64,000 bases of DNA from Novosphingobium sp. PC22D (GCF_002556635.1 NZ_MWMO01000002.1:434001-498000); one strand, 5' to 3'. Positions 44,131 to 52,824 are shown, numbered from the stretch's first letter. Translations and numbers: made by a program. The notes: generated by a model not told the origin, from the letters alone.

Positions 44131-44169
44131 GCGCAACTCCGAGAGCGATGCCAGCTTTCGCTGGCATGA
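44131..44169. repeat. REP-like palindromic element, copy 1
   Basis: Starts CGCAACTCCGAGAGCGATGCC and ends in the hairpin GCCAGCTTTCGCTGGC. Nearly the same sequence recurs at 52082-52118, but with GCCGGCTTTCGCCGGC; the A/T pair in this stem replaces G/C in the other, so the pairing is conserved. Lies between the convergent PBP and MFS genes and may serve as a terminator. Confidence 0.65.
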
Positions 44170-44265
44170 TGCGTGGGGGGAACGCCTCCGCAATGTCGTC
44201 GTGTCCGGAACGCCCGCGTTTAGCGGCTGGACCTCCGAAGTCAGACTGGAAGCGGTGGCCCGGCT

Positions 44266-45534
44266 CTACGCTTCCTCAACCCAGTCGCGCGGCAGGTGAC
44301 GGCCTGCTAGGCCCATCAGCAGCGCGGCGAGCAGGTAGAGCGACAGCGCGAAGAGCATCGAGAAGCGCAGCGCCTCTGTGCCGTAAACCGGCGTCAGCGC
44401 GGTCGAGAGCGCGCCGAGCGCGTAGATCCCGCCGCCCAGGCCGATGAGGTTGTTGATGAGCAGGAACAGCGCCGAGGCGGTCGAGCGCGCGGGCGGCGGC
44501 ACGAGGTGCTGGACCGCCGAGAGCACCGGGCCGAGCCAGACATAGGCCATCGCCTGGGGCACCAGGAACAGCACGAAGGCGATCGCGACGCTCGAAACGT
44601 AGATCCCGCCCGCGAACAGCGGCACCGCGATCACAAAGGCGCATGCCGGAACCCAGGCATACCACGCGCGGCTCGCCGCACCGAGGCGATCGGACAGGCG
44701 CCCGCCCGCAAGCATGCCCGAAACGCCGCCGAGCAGCAGTACCGCGCCGATGAACCACGAGGTCTGGACCAGGTCGAGCCCGAACGAGCGCTGCAGCAGA
44801 CTCGGCAGCCAGAAGGCGAGGCCGTAGCCGAGCATCGAACTCGAGGCCGCGCCGAAGGCGAGCAGCCAGAAGGCGGGCTTGGCCGCGAGCATGCGCGCGA
44901 TCTCGCCGAAGCGGAGCTCGGCCGGGCCGCTCTCGGCGTGCGCGCGCGGCTTGTCGCGGACGATCGCCTTGAAGGGCACCGCCAGCAGCAGCCCCGCCGC
45001 GCCGACCGCCAGAAACGCGGCGCGCCAGTCGACCGCGGCGGCGATGTAGCCGCCCGCCAGCACGCCCGCCGCCGAGCCCAGTGGAATGCCGAGCGAATAG
45101 ATGGAGAGCGCAAACGCACGCCGCTCGCTGGGGAAGTAGTCGCCGATCACCGCGTAGGACGGCGCGACGCCGCCCGCTTCCCCCACGCCGACACCGACGC
45201 GCGCGAGGAAGATATGCCAGAAGCCCTGCGCGAAACCGCAAAGCGCGGTGAACAGACTCCACACCAGCAGCGAGCCGGTTATGACCCAGCTCCGGCTGGT
45301 GCGGTCGGCGAGCCATGCCAACGGCACGCCGAGCGTCGAATAGAGCAGCGCGAAGGCAATCCCGCCGAGCAGGCCCATCTGCGCATCATCGAGGCCGAGG
45401 TCCGCCTGGATCGGCGCCGCCAGGATCGCGAGAATCTGCCGGTCGACAAAGTTGAACACGTAGACCGCGAGCAGCATCGCCAGCACCAGGCGCGGCCCGG
45501 GACCGGAACGCGGCGGGGACGCGCTCGCCGCCAT
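44266..45534 (-). CDS. MFS transporter (spinster-like family)
   Basis: 422 residues, 12 predicted spans. Family-typical start LVLAMLLAVYVFNFVDRQIL and IQADLGLDDAQMGLLGGIAF, loop motif GVPLAWLADRTSRSWVI, and R-x-G-x-G-E-A in RVGVGVGEAGGVAPSYAVIG. Start ATG 45534 lies just after the hydrolase stop at 45536. In sphingomonads such carriers commonly accompany TonB receptors and catabolic genes for hydrophobic or aromatic substrates; the substrate here is unknown. Last gene of the TonB receptor / hydrolase / MFS set. Confidence 0.91.
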   Translation of the reverse strand: MAASASPPRSGPGPRLVLAMLLAVYVFNFVDRQILAILAAPIQADLGLDDAQMGLLGGIAFALLYSTLGVPLAWLADRTSRSWVITGSLLVWSLFTALCGFAQGFWHIFLARVGVGVGEAGGVAPSYAVIGDYFPSERRAFALSIYSLGIPLGSAAGVLAGGYIAAAVDWRAAFLAVGAAGLLLAVPFKAIVRDKPRAHAESGPAELRFGEIARMLAAKPAFWLLAFGAASSSMLGYGLAFWLPSLLQRSFGLDLVQTSWFIGAVLLLGGVSGMLAGGRLSDRLGAASRAWYAWVPACAFVIAVPLFAGGIYVSSVAIAFVLFLVPQAMAYVWLGPVLSAVQHLVPPPARSTASALFLLINNLIGLGGGIYALGALSTALTPVYGTEALRFSMLFALSLYLLAALLMGLAGRHLPRDWVEEA

Positions 45535-45535
45535 G

Positions 45536-46411
45536 TCAGCCCGCGTACTCGGCGAGGAAAGGCAAGAGCGCGGCGATAACCTCGGGCTCGTCGAGCAGCG
45601 GGGCATGGCCCCGGCGCGGGACTTCGACCGTGGCGAAAGGCCCCGAGTGGCGCTCGCCCATCTCAACCACGGTCGCCGCGCTCAGCAGATCGGACAGGGC
45701 TCCGCGAATCGCCATGACCGGCTTGGCGTCGAGCATGTCCCACAAGGGCCACAAGTCGGGCGGCACGATCGCATCGCCGGTCTCGCTATCCTCGAAGCCG
45801 CTGGCGATCGCGGGATCGTAGGCAAAGTCGATCAGGCCGTCCTCGCGCTCGATGCAGGTCCGCTCGGCGAAGGCGAGCCAGTCGCGCTTGCCGAAGTCGG
45901 GGAAGGCTTCGGCGTTGATTGCCCGGCATCGCGCCGCCGCCTCGTCCCAGCTCGTCATCGGCCCCGAAGGGCCGACATAGCCGCCGATCCGCGCCAGTCC
46001 CGCGGGATCGAGCACCGGGCCGACATCATTGAACACCACCGCGCTCGCCGCCTCGGGCCGCATCGCGTTCATCACCAGCGCCATCAGTCCGCCCATCGAC
46101 GTGCCGATCCAGGTCGAACGCACGATGCCCAGACCGTCGAGCAACGCGAACATGTCGCCCGCATAGACATCGGGGCGATAGTTGGCTGGCTCGGGGTCCC
46201 ACTGCGAGAGCCCCCTGCCGCGCTGGTCGGGAACGACGAGCCGGTATTGTCCGGCGAGATGCGCCGCGAGCGGTTCGAAGTCGGCGCTGTTTCGCGTCAG
46301 CCCGTGCATCATCAGCAGGGCCGGTGCCGCGTCGGTCGGGCCGGGGTACAGTCGCGCGGCGAGTTCGAGCCCGCCGCAGGCACTGCGGTAGCGATGGACC
46401 GCAAAGTCCAT
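45536..46411 (-). CDS. Alpha/beta-fold hydrolase
   Basis: 291 residues, no signal peptide. Oxyanion HGLTR at about 36-40, nucleophile elbow GTSMGG (Ser about 105), and C-terminal His in VPRRGHAPLLDEPEV with catalytic Asp upstream. Substrate not identifiable; related proteins cleave esters, lactones or C-C bonds. Sits between the TonB receptor and the MFS carrier on the same strand, so it probably processes the imported compound. The gap to the receptor gene is 46 bp. Confidence 0.9.
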   Translation of the reverse strand: MDFAVHRYRSACGGLELAARLYPGPTDAAPALLMMHGLTRNSADFEPLAAHLAGQYRLVVPDQRGRGLSQWDPEPANYRPDVYAGDMFALLDGLGIVRSTWIGTSMGGLMALVMNAMRPEAASAVVFNDVGPVLDPAGLARIGGYVGPSGPMTSWDEAAARCRAINAEAFPDFGKRDWLAFAERTCIEREDGLIDFAYDPAIASGFEDSETGDAIVPPDLWPLWDMLDAKPVMAIRGALSDLLSAATVVEMGERHSGPFATVEVPRRGHAPLLDEPEVIAALLPFLAEYAG

Positions 46412-46457
46412 GGAATCGTTCCTTTCGGCGGAGCCGCGCGGCCCCGCTCCCTCGATA

Positions 46458-48818
46458 TCAGAACTCGACCGAAGCCGTGACGAAGACCTGCCGCGGATTG
46501 CCGTAGAACGCGGTGAGCGTGCCGTCGGGCCCGAGCGTCGAGACGGGCAGCCCGTTGGGTCCGAGCGCGGGAACGCCGGTCACCGGATTGACCGCGATGA
46601 AGGTATAGCCCGAGGTCTTGTACTCCTTGTCGAGCAGGTTCTTGCCGTGAACGCCGATGCTCCAGCCGCCGTCGGCGTTGTAGACCAGGCTCGCATCCCA
46701 CAGCGCATAGCCCGACTGGTCGATATAGGGGTTCGGGATCTCGAACTGGTAGACCTTGCTGCGGTACGACACCGTGGTCGAGGCCCGAAGCGAACCCGCG
46801 CCCAGCGGCGTCTCGTAACCCAGCGTGCCGCTCGCGGTCCACTTGGGCGTGTTCTGCACCTCGCGGTAGTCGGCGACGTCGGTCGGAACCCCGCCGATAT
46901 TGGTGATGTACTCGTCGTATTCGGCTTCGATGTAGCCCAGCGATCCGCTGAAACTCAGCCGGTCGCCCGGAGTCATAAGGTCGCGGCCGAGGCGTGCGTT
47001 GGTCTCGAGTTCGAGGCCCTTGATCGTCGCCTTGCCCGCGTTCGACACGACGCCGCAGAAGCTCGGCAGGCCGCCGACGGTGCAAGCGACCGAGCCGGGG
47101 ATCTGCACGTTGGTGTAGTCCGAATAGAACGCCGCCGCCGCGACATAGAGCGCGCCGCCCATCAGGTTGCCCTTGTAGCCGATCTCGTAGCTGTCGACCT
47201 TTTCGGGCTCGAAGCTCAGGAACGAAGCGATCTCGGTATCGGACAGCGAGCCGTTGCCATCGAGATCGGGCGCGTTGGCGCCGACGCCGCGCGGGTCGAA
47301 GCCGCCGCCCTTGAAGCCCTGCGAGTAGCTCGCGTAGATATTGTGATCCGGCGTCGGCTTGAAGCTGATCGAGGCGCGCGGAGTGAACTTCTTGAACTTG
47401 GCCGATCCCTCGAAGTCGGTGCTCGGCGCCAGGTAGGGCACGCCCGCCCCGCCGAAGACCGGCGAGCCGCCGCCGAGATAGTTCTGGCGCAGGATGTCCG
47501 CCTTGCGCTCGTCCCAGGTGTAGCGGCCGCCGACCGAAAGGCTGATCTGCGCGGTCACGTCATAAGTGAAGTCGCCGAAGACGGCATAGGTCTCGGTGTC
47601 GACGTCGGCCTCCGTGAAGGCGGTGAGGCCGTCGAAGGTGGTGAAGATGCGCGAATCGAACAGCGTGTCCGCCTTGGCGCTCAGGTAGTAGAAACCGACC
47701 AACCCGCTGAGCGGACCGTCGTCATAAAGAAGCTGGAATTCCTGGCTGGTCTGCTCGTTGCGGTAGATGCCCGGAACGTCGAGGTCGACCACCGGCAGCG
47801 CGTCGAAGTCGATCGGGGTTTCCGAGGTATCCTTACGCCAGGCGCTGATCGAGCGCAGCGTCAGCGTGTCGCTGAGTTCGGCGGTGATGTTCATCGCCAG
47901 GCCATAGGCCTCGATGTCCTGCTTGGGATCGTTGAGCCCGCCGCGCGTGTCGAACACGTCATCAAGCACCGGCGCGCCGGAGACGAGGCCCGGTATCAGG
48001 CGATGTCCGCCCCGCGGATTGGACTTGTCGCGCGTGTAGTCGCCCGAGATGCGGATCAGCATCGGCTCGTCATAGCCGCCGATCTCGAGCGTGGCGCGGC
48101 CGGCCCAGATGTCCTTGTTGTAGTTTTCCAGCCCGGTCGTCAGGTTGTCGCCGAAGCCGCCGCGCGAGAGCCGGGCGAGCGAACCGCCGATCCGCACGAT
48201 GTCGGCGATCGGTCCCGACATGGTAAGCACGCCATCGGCCTGGTCGTAAGTGCCGTAAGTGGCGCGCGCCTTGATCGAGAAGTCCTCGGGCAGCGGCTTT
48301 GTGACGTACTTGACCGCGCCGCCGATGGTGTTGCGCCCGTAAAGCGTGCCCTGCGGTCCGCGCAGCACCTCGATCCGTTCGACGTCATAGATATCGAGTA
48401 CGGCGGCCTGCGGGCGGTTGAGATAGACGTCGTCGAGATAGATGCCGACGCCCTGCTCGAAGCCCGAGACCGGGTCCTGCTGGCCAATGCCGCGAATGAA
48501 GGCCGAAAGCGTCGAGTTGGTGCCGCGCGAGGCCTCGAGCGTCACGTTCGGCGCCGCCTGCGCGATCTCGGTAATGTCCATCGCGCCACTGTTGGCGAGC
48601 TGCTCGCCGCTGAACGACGTGACCGCGATCGGTACGTCGACCAGCCGCTCCTCGCGGCGGCGGGCGGTAACGACGATCGCGCCGCCCTCGTCTTCCTCGG
48701 CCTGCGTTGCCGAAGCGTCCTGCGCCAGCGCCGGTGCGGCGAGGCCGAGCCCGCCCGCCATCACCACGGCGAGCGCGATCGAACTGGTACGAACGCGGAA
48801 TCGATCCACCTTAAGCAT
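46458..48818 (-). CDS. TonB-dependent outer-membrane receptor
   Basis: 786 residues. Signal peptide ending AAPALAQ, TonB-box-like EGGAIVVTARRREER, plug domain with VPIAVTSFSGEQLANSGAMD, IRGIGQQDPVSGFEQGVGIY and VLRGPQGTLYGRNTIGGAVK, a 22-strand barrel, and a C-terminal aromatic (VTASVEF). Plug features place it with the large sphingomonad group of receptors for hydrophobic or aromatic substrates rather than with classic siderophore receptors. Starts the unit with hydrolase and MFS genes; divergent from a TetR regulator that probably controls it. Confidence 0.93.
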   Translation of the reverse strand: MLKVDRFRVRTSSIALAVVMAGGLGLAAPALAQDASATQAEEDEGGAIVVTARRREERLVDVPIAVTSFSGEQLANSGAMDITEIAQAAPNVTLEASRGTNSTLSAFIRGIGQQDPVSGFEQGVGIYLDDVYLNRPQAAVLDIYDVERIEVLRGPQGTLYGRNTIGGAVKYVTKPLPEDFSIKARATYGTYDQADGVLTMSGPIADIVRIGGSLARLSRGGFGDNLTTGLENYNKDIWAGRATLEIGGYDEPMLIRISGDYTRDKSNPRGGHRLIPGLVSGAPVLDDVFDTRGGLNDPKQDIEAYGLAMNITAELSDTLTLRSISAWRKDTSETPIDFDALPVVDLDVPGIYRNEQTSQEFQLLYDDGPLSGLVGFYYLSAKADTLFDSRIFTTFDGLTAFTEADVDTETYAVFGDFTYDVTAQISLSVGGRYTWDERKADILRQNYLGGGSPVFGGAGVPYLAPSTDFEGSAKFKKFTPRASISFKPTPDHNIYASYSQGFKGGGFDPRGVGANAPDLDGNGSLSDTEIASFLSFEPEKVDSYEIGYKGNLMGGALYVAAAAFYSDYTNVQIPGSVACTVGGLPSFCGVVSNAGKATIKGLELETNARLGRDLMTPGDRLSFSGSLGYIEAEYDEYITNIGGVPTDVADYREVQNTPKWTASGTLGYETPLGAGSLRASTTVSYRSKVYQFEIPNPYIDQSGYALWDASLVYNADGGWSIGVHGKNLLDKEYKTSGYTFIAVNPVTGVPALGPNGLPVSTLGPDGTLTAFYGNPRQVFVTASVEF

Positions 48819-48934
48819 CCCAAAGCTCCCTACTTTGTCTTATGCCGCCCAGTTACCGAAACCTGAATCGGGTTTCAAGTCGGAATTCGCCGCCGGGTTT
48901 GCCAACCCTGCCTTCGCACGATAGCTGTTGCTTC

Positions 48935-49555
48935 ATGAGCACAGGCAGCGGGCCGACACCCCCTTCTCCCGACAAGATTCCGCGCACCGAACGGGGCCGG
49001 AAGACCTTGCGCAAACTGCTCGATGCGGCCGCGCTGGAATTCGGCGAGCGCGGGTTCCACGATGCTTCGATCACCGGCATCACCCGCCGGGCGGGTGTCG
49101 CGCTCGGCACGTTCTACACTTACTTCGATTCGAAGGACGAAGTGTTCCACGCACTCGTGCGCGACTTGTCGGGCCTGGTGCGCGACGCGGCGCGCCATGC
49201 GCTCGAAGGTGAGCACGATGCAATCGGCACCGAACGCGCCGCGCTAGCCGCGTTTCTCGCCTTCGCGCGCGAGCACAAGGAAATCTACCGGATCATCGAC
49301 GAGGCCGAGTTCGTCGATCCCGCGAGCTTCCGCTCGCACTACGAGACCACGGCCCTGCGCATCCACGAGCGCCTGCAGCGCGGTGCGCAGAGCGGCGAAC
49401 TGCGCGCCGACGTGAGCGAGGCGCATGCCTGGGCGATCATGGGCATGAACGTATTCCTCGGCCTGCGCTACGCGGTATGGAGCGAGGACCTCGAACCCGA
49501 CGAGATCGCCGGCATCGCCAGCGACCTGCTCGACCGCGGCCTCGCCTCGCGATAA
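48935..49555 (+). CDS. TetR-family transcriptional regulator
   Basis: 206 residues from ATG 48935 (MSTGSGPTPPSPDKIPRTER); earlier in-frame starts overlap the TonB receptor promoter. TetR HTH at about 25-70: LLDAAALEFGERGFHDASIT and GVALGTFYTYFDSKDEVFHA. The C-terminal ligand domain is ordinary in size. Divergent from the TonB-dependent receptor, with 117 bp between starts; probable repressor of the receptor/hydrolase/MFS unit, inducer unknown. Confidence 0.88.
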   Translation: MSTGSGPTPPSPDKIPRTERGRKTLRKLLDAAALEFGERGFHDASITGITRRAGVALGTFYTYFDSKDEVFHALVRDLSGLVRDAARHALEGEHDAIGTERAALAAFLAFAREHKEIYRIIDEAEFVDPASFRSHYETTALRIHERLQRGAQSGELRADVSEAHAWAIMGMNVFLGLRYAVWSEDLEPDEIAGIASDLLDRGLASR

Positions 49556-49654
49556 CCCGCCCGCCACCTTGCTCCCCGCGCGGAAGGCGTGTGGCGACGG
49601 CCGTTTCGCGATCTCATCCGCCGCGCCCTATCCGTACGCGGCAGTCGCATTTAT

Positions 49655-49668
49655 TTGATGTCGATCAA
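49655..49668 (+). promoter_or_regulatory. Perfect FNR/FixK box ahead of candidate small RNA
   Basis: TTGAT-GTCG-ATCAA, ten of ten consensus positions. At the standard -41.5 placement the transcript would start near 49703; TAGAGT at 49690-49695 is a fair -10. No protein gene follows before the terminator at 49760-49801. Confidence 0.75.
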
Positions 49669-49701
49669 TGTTGCGCGCCCGATGTCTTGTAGAGTTCCCG
49701 G

Positions 49702-49801
49702 AGTTGCAGAAAGCCCGGTTTCCCCGGAAACGGCTTGACCGCTTCTCCCCAACTTCAAAGGGGGCGACCGAACCTCGTGACCGGCCGCCCCCTCTTTTCT
49801 T
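49702..49801 (+). ncRNA. Candidate FNR-dependent small RNA
   Basis: About 100-nt transcript predicted from three aligned signals: FNR box centred at 49661.5, -10-like TAGAGT (49690-49695) and a Rho-independent terminator. Folding by eye: hairpin 1 AAGCC (49711-49715)/GGCTT (49732-49736) with inner GTTT/AAAC and loop CCCCGG; a single-stranded linker GCTTCTCCCCAACTTC with an anti-Shine-Dalgarno-like CUCCCC; then the terminator stem. C-rich loops and linkers of this type pair with SD regions of mRNAs in known alphaproteobacterial sRNAs. No conserved reading frame is convincing here. Unverified; no homology search was possible. Confidence 0.5.
49760..49801 (+). terminator. Rho-independent terminator of the candidate small RNA
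   Basis: Stem GGGGGCG (49760-49766)/CGCCCCC (49786-49792), extended by CCG/CGG after an A-C mismatch, followed by TCTTTTCTT. The TetR gene ends 205 bp upstream, so the terminator could also stop read-through from it. Confidence 0.75.
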
Positions 49802-49823
49802 GCCCCCTTCCCGTCTGGCGGTG

Positions 49824-49837
49824 TTGATTTCGATCAA
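49824..49837 (+). promoter_or_regulatory. Perfect FNR/FixK box ahead of amidohydrolase
   Basis: TTGAT-TTCG-ATCAA, full match. Centred 90 bp before the amidohydrolase ATG; class II activation would place the transcript start near 49872, leaving a leader of about 48 nt. Confidence 0.75.
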
Positions 49838-49919
49838 TGGCGCGGGCGGCGGACGCGATCAGATTCCCGCCAGACGAGCCTCGCATAAGCCGACGGGCTC
49901 GTGAGAGGAGTGAAGGGAT

Positions 49920-51254
49920 ATGGAACTGAATGACATGGTGATCGTCAGCGTCGACGATCACATTTGCGAGCCCTCGACGATGTTCGACAACCAGCTTTCG
50001 GGAGAGCTTCTGGCCTCCGCGCCGAAGCTGCGGACCGACGAGAACGGCACCGACTACTGGGAGTACCAGGGCCACATCCGCGGGCTGATCGGTCTCAACG
50101 CGGTGGTCGGGCGGCCATTCGAGGAATACGGCATGGAGCCGACCTCGTTCGACCAGCTTCGCGAGGGCTGCTACGACGTTCACGCGCGCATCGACGACAT
50201 GGACGCGAACGGAATCGCCGCCTCGATGTGCTTCGGCAACTCGATCGGCTTCGACGGACAGACGTTCCACAAGGCGCCCGACAAGACGCTGGCGCTGCGC
50301 CATCTGCAGGCCTGGAACGACTGGCACTACGACGAGTGGTGCATGGCCTACCCCGGCCGCTTCATCCCGCTCGCGATCCTGCCGACCTGGGACATCGACG
50401 CGACCGTCGCCGAGATCAAGCGCTGCGCCGCCAAGGGGTTTCGCGCCGTCTCGATGAACGAGAACCCGACGGTGCAAGGCCTGCCGAGCATCCACAACGA
50501 TTACTGGAATCCGTTCTTCGCGGCTGTGGCCGACTGCGACATGACGGTGGCGCTGCACATCGGCTCGGGCAATCCGGCGCCCCACGCCTCGATGGAAACG
50601 CCGATCGAGGCATGGATTTCGACGATGCCGCTCTCGGTGGCGCAGGGCCTTGCCGACTGGCTCCAGCTCGAGGAGCTTCATCGCTATCCGGACATGCGCA
50701 TCGCCATTTCCGAAGGATCGATCGGCTGGGTGCCCTATTTCATGGAACGGGCCGACTTCTCGAACTGGCGGCACGCCGCCTGGACCCATTCGCGCTTCCG
50801 CGATCTCAAGCCCAGCGAGATGGTCCGGCGCCACTTCCTCCATTGCTTCTTGTGGGACGAATACGGCCTCAAGAACCTGGTCGAGATCGGCGAGGACAAC
50901 GTCGCCTACGAAGTCGACTATCCGCACTCGGATGCGATCTGGCCCGATGCGCCCGAACACCTGTGGCGCCAGTGCCGCTATCTCACCGATGCACAGATCG
51001 ACAAGGTGACGCACGGCAACGCGCTTCGCTGGTTCCGCCACGACGCGTTGTTCGAGCACAACCGGCGCGAGGACATGACCGTGGGCGCGCTGCGCGCCCG
51101 TGCCGCCGCCAAGGGCGTCGACACCTCCCCGAAGAGTTCGGGGGGATCACACCACCTCGACGTCGAGCGTCCGGTCACGTCAGGCGATATCATGGCGATG
51201 ATGAAGTCCCATGCCGAGCGCCGCGCCGCCAAGGTCGCCGTTCCCGCGTCGTGA
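49920..51254 (+). CDS. Amidohydrolase-2 family protein
   Basis: 444 residues, metal-dependent hydrolase/decarboxylase superfamily (ACMSD-like). N-terminal SVDDHICEPSTMFDN replaces the H-x-H strand with D-x-H as in this subgroup; further metal/active-site candidates are His in VALHIGSGNP, and Glu/Asp in VEIGEDNVAYEVDYPHSD. Substrate unknown; sphingomonad relatives are found near aromatic and steroid catabolism genes. SD GAGAGGAG precedes ATG 49920. The perfect FNR box upstream suggests induction at low oxygen, and the fnr gene follows by 58 bp. Confidence 0.88.
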   Translation: MELNDMVIVSVDDHICEPSTMFDNQLSGELLASAPKLRTDENGTDYWEYQGHIRGLIGLNAVVGRPFEEYGMEPTSFDQLREGCYDVHARIDDMDANGIAASMCFGNSIGFDGQTFHKAPDKTLALRHLQAWNDWHYDEWCMAYPGRFIPLAILPTWDIDATVAEIKRCAAKGFRAVSMNENPTVQGLPSIHNDYWNPFFAAVADCDMTVALHIGSGNPAPHASMETPIEAWISTMPLSVAQGLADWLQLEELHRYPDMRIAISEGSIGWVPYFMERADFSNWRHAAWTHSRFRDLKPSEMVRRHFLHCFLWDEYGLKNLVEIGEDNVAYEVDYPHSDAIWPDAPEHLWRQCRYLTDAQIDKVTHGNALRWFRHDALFEHNRREDMTVGALRARAAAKGVDTSPKSSGGSHHLDVERPVTSGDIMAMMKSHAERRAAKVAVPAS

Positions 51255-51312
51255 CGCTTGACGGTTTCGGCATGTGCTAACTTTCGAATTGTCCACGCGC
51301 CGCCATGACTAT

Positions 51313-52026
51313 ATGGCGGCGCGTATGGCCTATTGTGACACTTGTGTTGTCCGCAATCGCGCGATTTGCGCCGCGCTCGATACGAAAGAGCTCGAGGCGC
51401 TCAATGCGATCGGACGCCGCCGCACGCTCGAACCGGGCGAATCGCTTATCTGGGAAGGCGAGGATTCAGTCCTCGTCGCCAACGTCATCGAAGGTGTGCT
51501 CAAGCTATCGACCAACACCGAGGACGGGCGCGAGCAGATCGTCGGCGTGGTCTATCCCTCCGACTTCATCGGTCGCCCGTTCGGCGGCGTCACCAGCCAG
51601 GGCGTCACCGCGCTGACCGAGGCCAAGGTCTGCGTGTTCTCGCGCGGCGATTTCGATAGCTTCGCGGCCGACCATCCGGGCCTCGAACACAAGCTGCTGC
51701 AGCGCACTCTGGGCGAGCTTGACCGCACGCGCCGCTGGATGCTCCTGCTGGGGCGCAAGTCGGCCTCGGAAAAGGTCGCGAGCTTCCTGGTCGAAATGGC
51801 CGAGCGGATGACCGGCGTGGGCTGCAAGTCGGTGCCCGGCTTCCCGCAGCAGCGCGCGCTCACCCTGCCCTTCTCGCGGCAGCAGATCGCGGACGTGCTC
51901 GGCTTAACGATAGAGACCGTGAGCCGCCAGTTCACCCGCCTCAAGAACGAAGGCCTGGTCGAGCTCCCCTCGCGCCGCGACATCGTGATCCTCGACTACG
52001 ACGCGCTGGTGGCGGAGGCAGGGTGA
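51313..52026 (+). CDS. fnrL: FNR-type oxygen-sensing regulator (Crp/Fnr family)
   Basis: 237 residues from ATG 51313; a GTG at 51274 would add 13. Cys8, Cys11 and Cys19 (YCDTCVVRNRAIC, the C-x2-C-x7-C spacing of FnrL) plus Cys107 (TEAKVCVFSRGDF) can hold a [4Fe-4S] cluster. Crp-like nucleotide-fold domain, dimer helix (LLQRTLGELDRTRRWMLLLG), and HTH with ETVSRQFTRLKNEG whose Glu-x-x-Ser-Arg contacts the TTGAT half-site. It should bind the boxes at 49.66, 49.83 and 52.98 kb when oxygen is low, activating the cco operon. Confidence 0.9.
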   Translation: MAARMAYCDTCVVRNRAICAALDTKELEALNAIGRRRTLEPGESLIWEGEDSVLVANVIEGVLKLSTNTEDGREQIVGVVYPSDFIGRPFGGVTSQGVTALTEAKVCVFSRGDFDSFAADHPGLEHKLLQRTLGELDRTRRWMLLLGRKSASEKVASFLVEMAERMTGVGCKSVPGFPQQRALTLPFSRQQIADVLGLTIETVSRQFTRLKNEGLVELPSRRDIVILDYDALVAEAG

Positions 52027-52041
52027 CCTGCGCCTGATCGT

Positions 52042-52119
52042 CGTCCCGGCGAAAGCCGGATCGGTGCCGGCCATGCCGATACGCAACTCAAGAGCGATGC
52101 CGGCTTTCGCCGGCATCAC
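52042..52119. repeat. REP-like palindromic element, copy 2 (paired arms)
   Basis: Two facing arms, GTCCCGGCGAAAGCCGGATC and GATGCCGGCTTTCGCCGGCA, can form one long imperfect hairpin or two local ones. The right arm with its CGCAACTC..AGAGCGATGCC lead (52082-52118) matches the copy at 44131. It lies between the convergent fnr and ompW genes, the place expected for a two-way terminator. Confidence 0.65.
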
Positions 52120-52152
52120 GCCCTCGATTTGGCGGTAGCGATTTCCGGAAGA

Positions 52153-52824
52153 TCAGAACCGGTAGCTGACGCCCGCGCTCAGCACCCAGGGATCGAGCTT
52201 GTGCTTGGAGTCGAGCACCGTGGTGTCGCCCGCCTTCACGCGAAGCTGCGAATCGATCCAGTACTTCTTGGCATCGAGCGAGAGACCGAAGCCTTGGTCG
52301 CCAAGCGGCACGTCGACACCCGCCTGCACCGCAACGCCCAGTTCGTTGCGCAGCTTGAGGCTGGTCGCGCCAAGCGCCTTGGCATCGGGTCCGGGCTTCT
52401 CGCCGAAGATCAGGAAGAGCGCCGGCCCCGCGCCGACGTAGGGCTTGATCGGTCCGGCATCGAGGTGGAGCTTGGCGGTGACCGTGGCGGGCAGCACCAG
52501 CACGTGATTGATGATCCGCGCGCCCTCGAGCGGGCCGGTGCCGTTGATGTGGTGCTGGGTGAAGCAGCAGATCGTCTCGACCGAGAAGTTCTTGTTGAAA
52601 AAGTATTCGATCGCGGCGGTCGGCACGACGTTGGTGTTGGCCTTGGTCGAGGTGCCCGCTGGCAGGCCGATGAGATCGGTCTTCACATCCTCCAGCTTGC
52701 CGCTCACGTCGACGCTGGTGGCGAGCAGCTTGACTTGAACCTTGCCATCGGGATTTCCCGCCAGGGCCGGCGTGGAAAAGGCGGTTGTGGCCAGCGCCGC
52801 GGCCAGAAGCATGGTCTTGTGCAT
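52153..52824 (-). CDS. OmpW-family outer-membrane protein
   Basis: 223 residues, signal peptide MHKTMLLAAALATTAFSTPALA, then an eight-stranded barrel ending in ...LSAGVSYRF with C-terminal Phe. Family features include VVPTAAIEYFFNKNFSVETI and KLHLDAGPIKPYVGAGPALF. OmpW channels pass small hydrophobic molecules, and in E. coli ompW is FNR-controlled. Here an FNR-like site (52918-52931) lies upstream. An unusual CC pair (ETICCFTQHH) faces the periplasm or the barrel interior. Confidence 0.9.
   Translation of the reverse strand: MHKTMLLAAALATTAFSTPALAGNPDGKVQVKLLATSVDVSGKLEDVKTDLIGLPAGTSTKANTNVVPTAAIEYFFNKNFSVETICCFTQHHINGTGPLEGARIINHVLVLPATVTAKLHLDAGPIKPYVGAGPALFLIFGEKPGPDAKALGATSLKLRNELGVAVQAGVDVPLGDQGFGLSLDAKKYWIDSQLRVKAGDTTVLDSKHKLDPWVLSAGVSYRF

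Noticed and set aside
46410..48866. 818-codon plus-strand frame
   Set aside because: Antisense shadow of the TonB-dependent receptor, low-complexity Arg/Val/Glu composition and no domain.
49668..49904. 78-codon frame over the candidate small RNA
   Set aside because: Spans a strong terminator and an FNR box, Arg/Pro-rich shadow-like composition, no SD.
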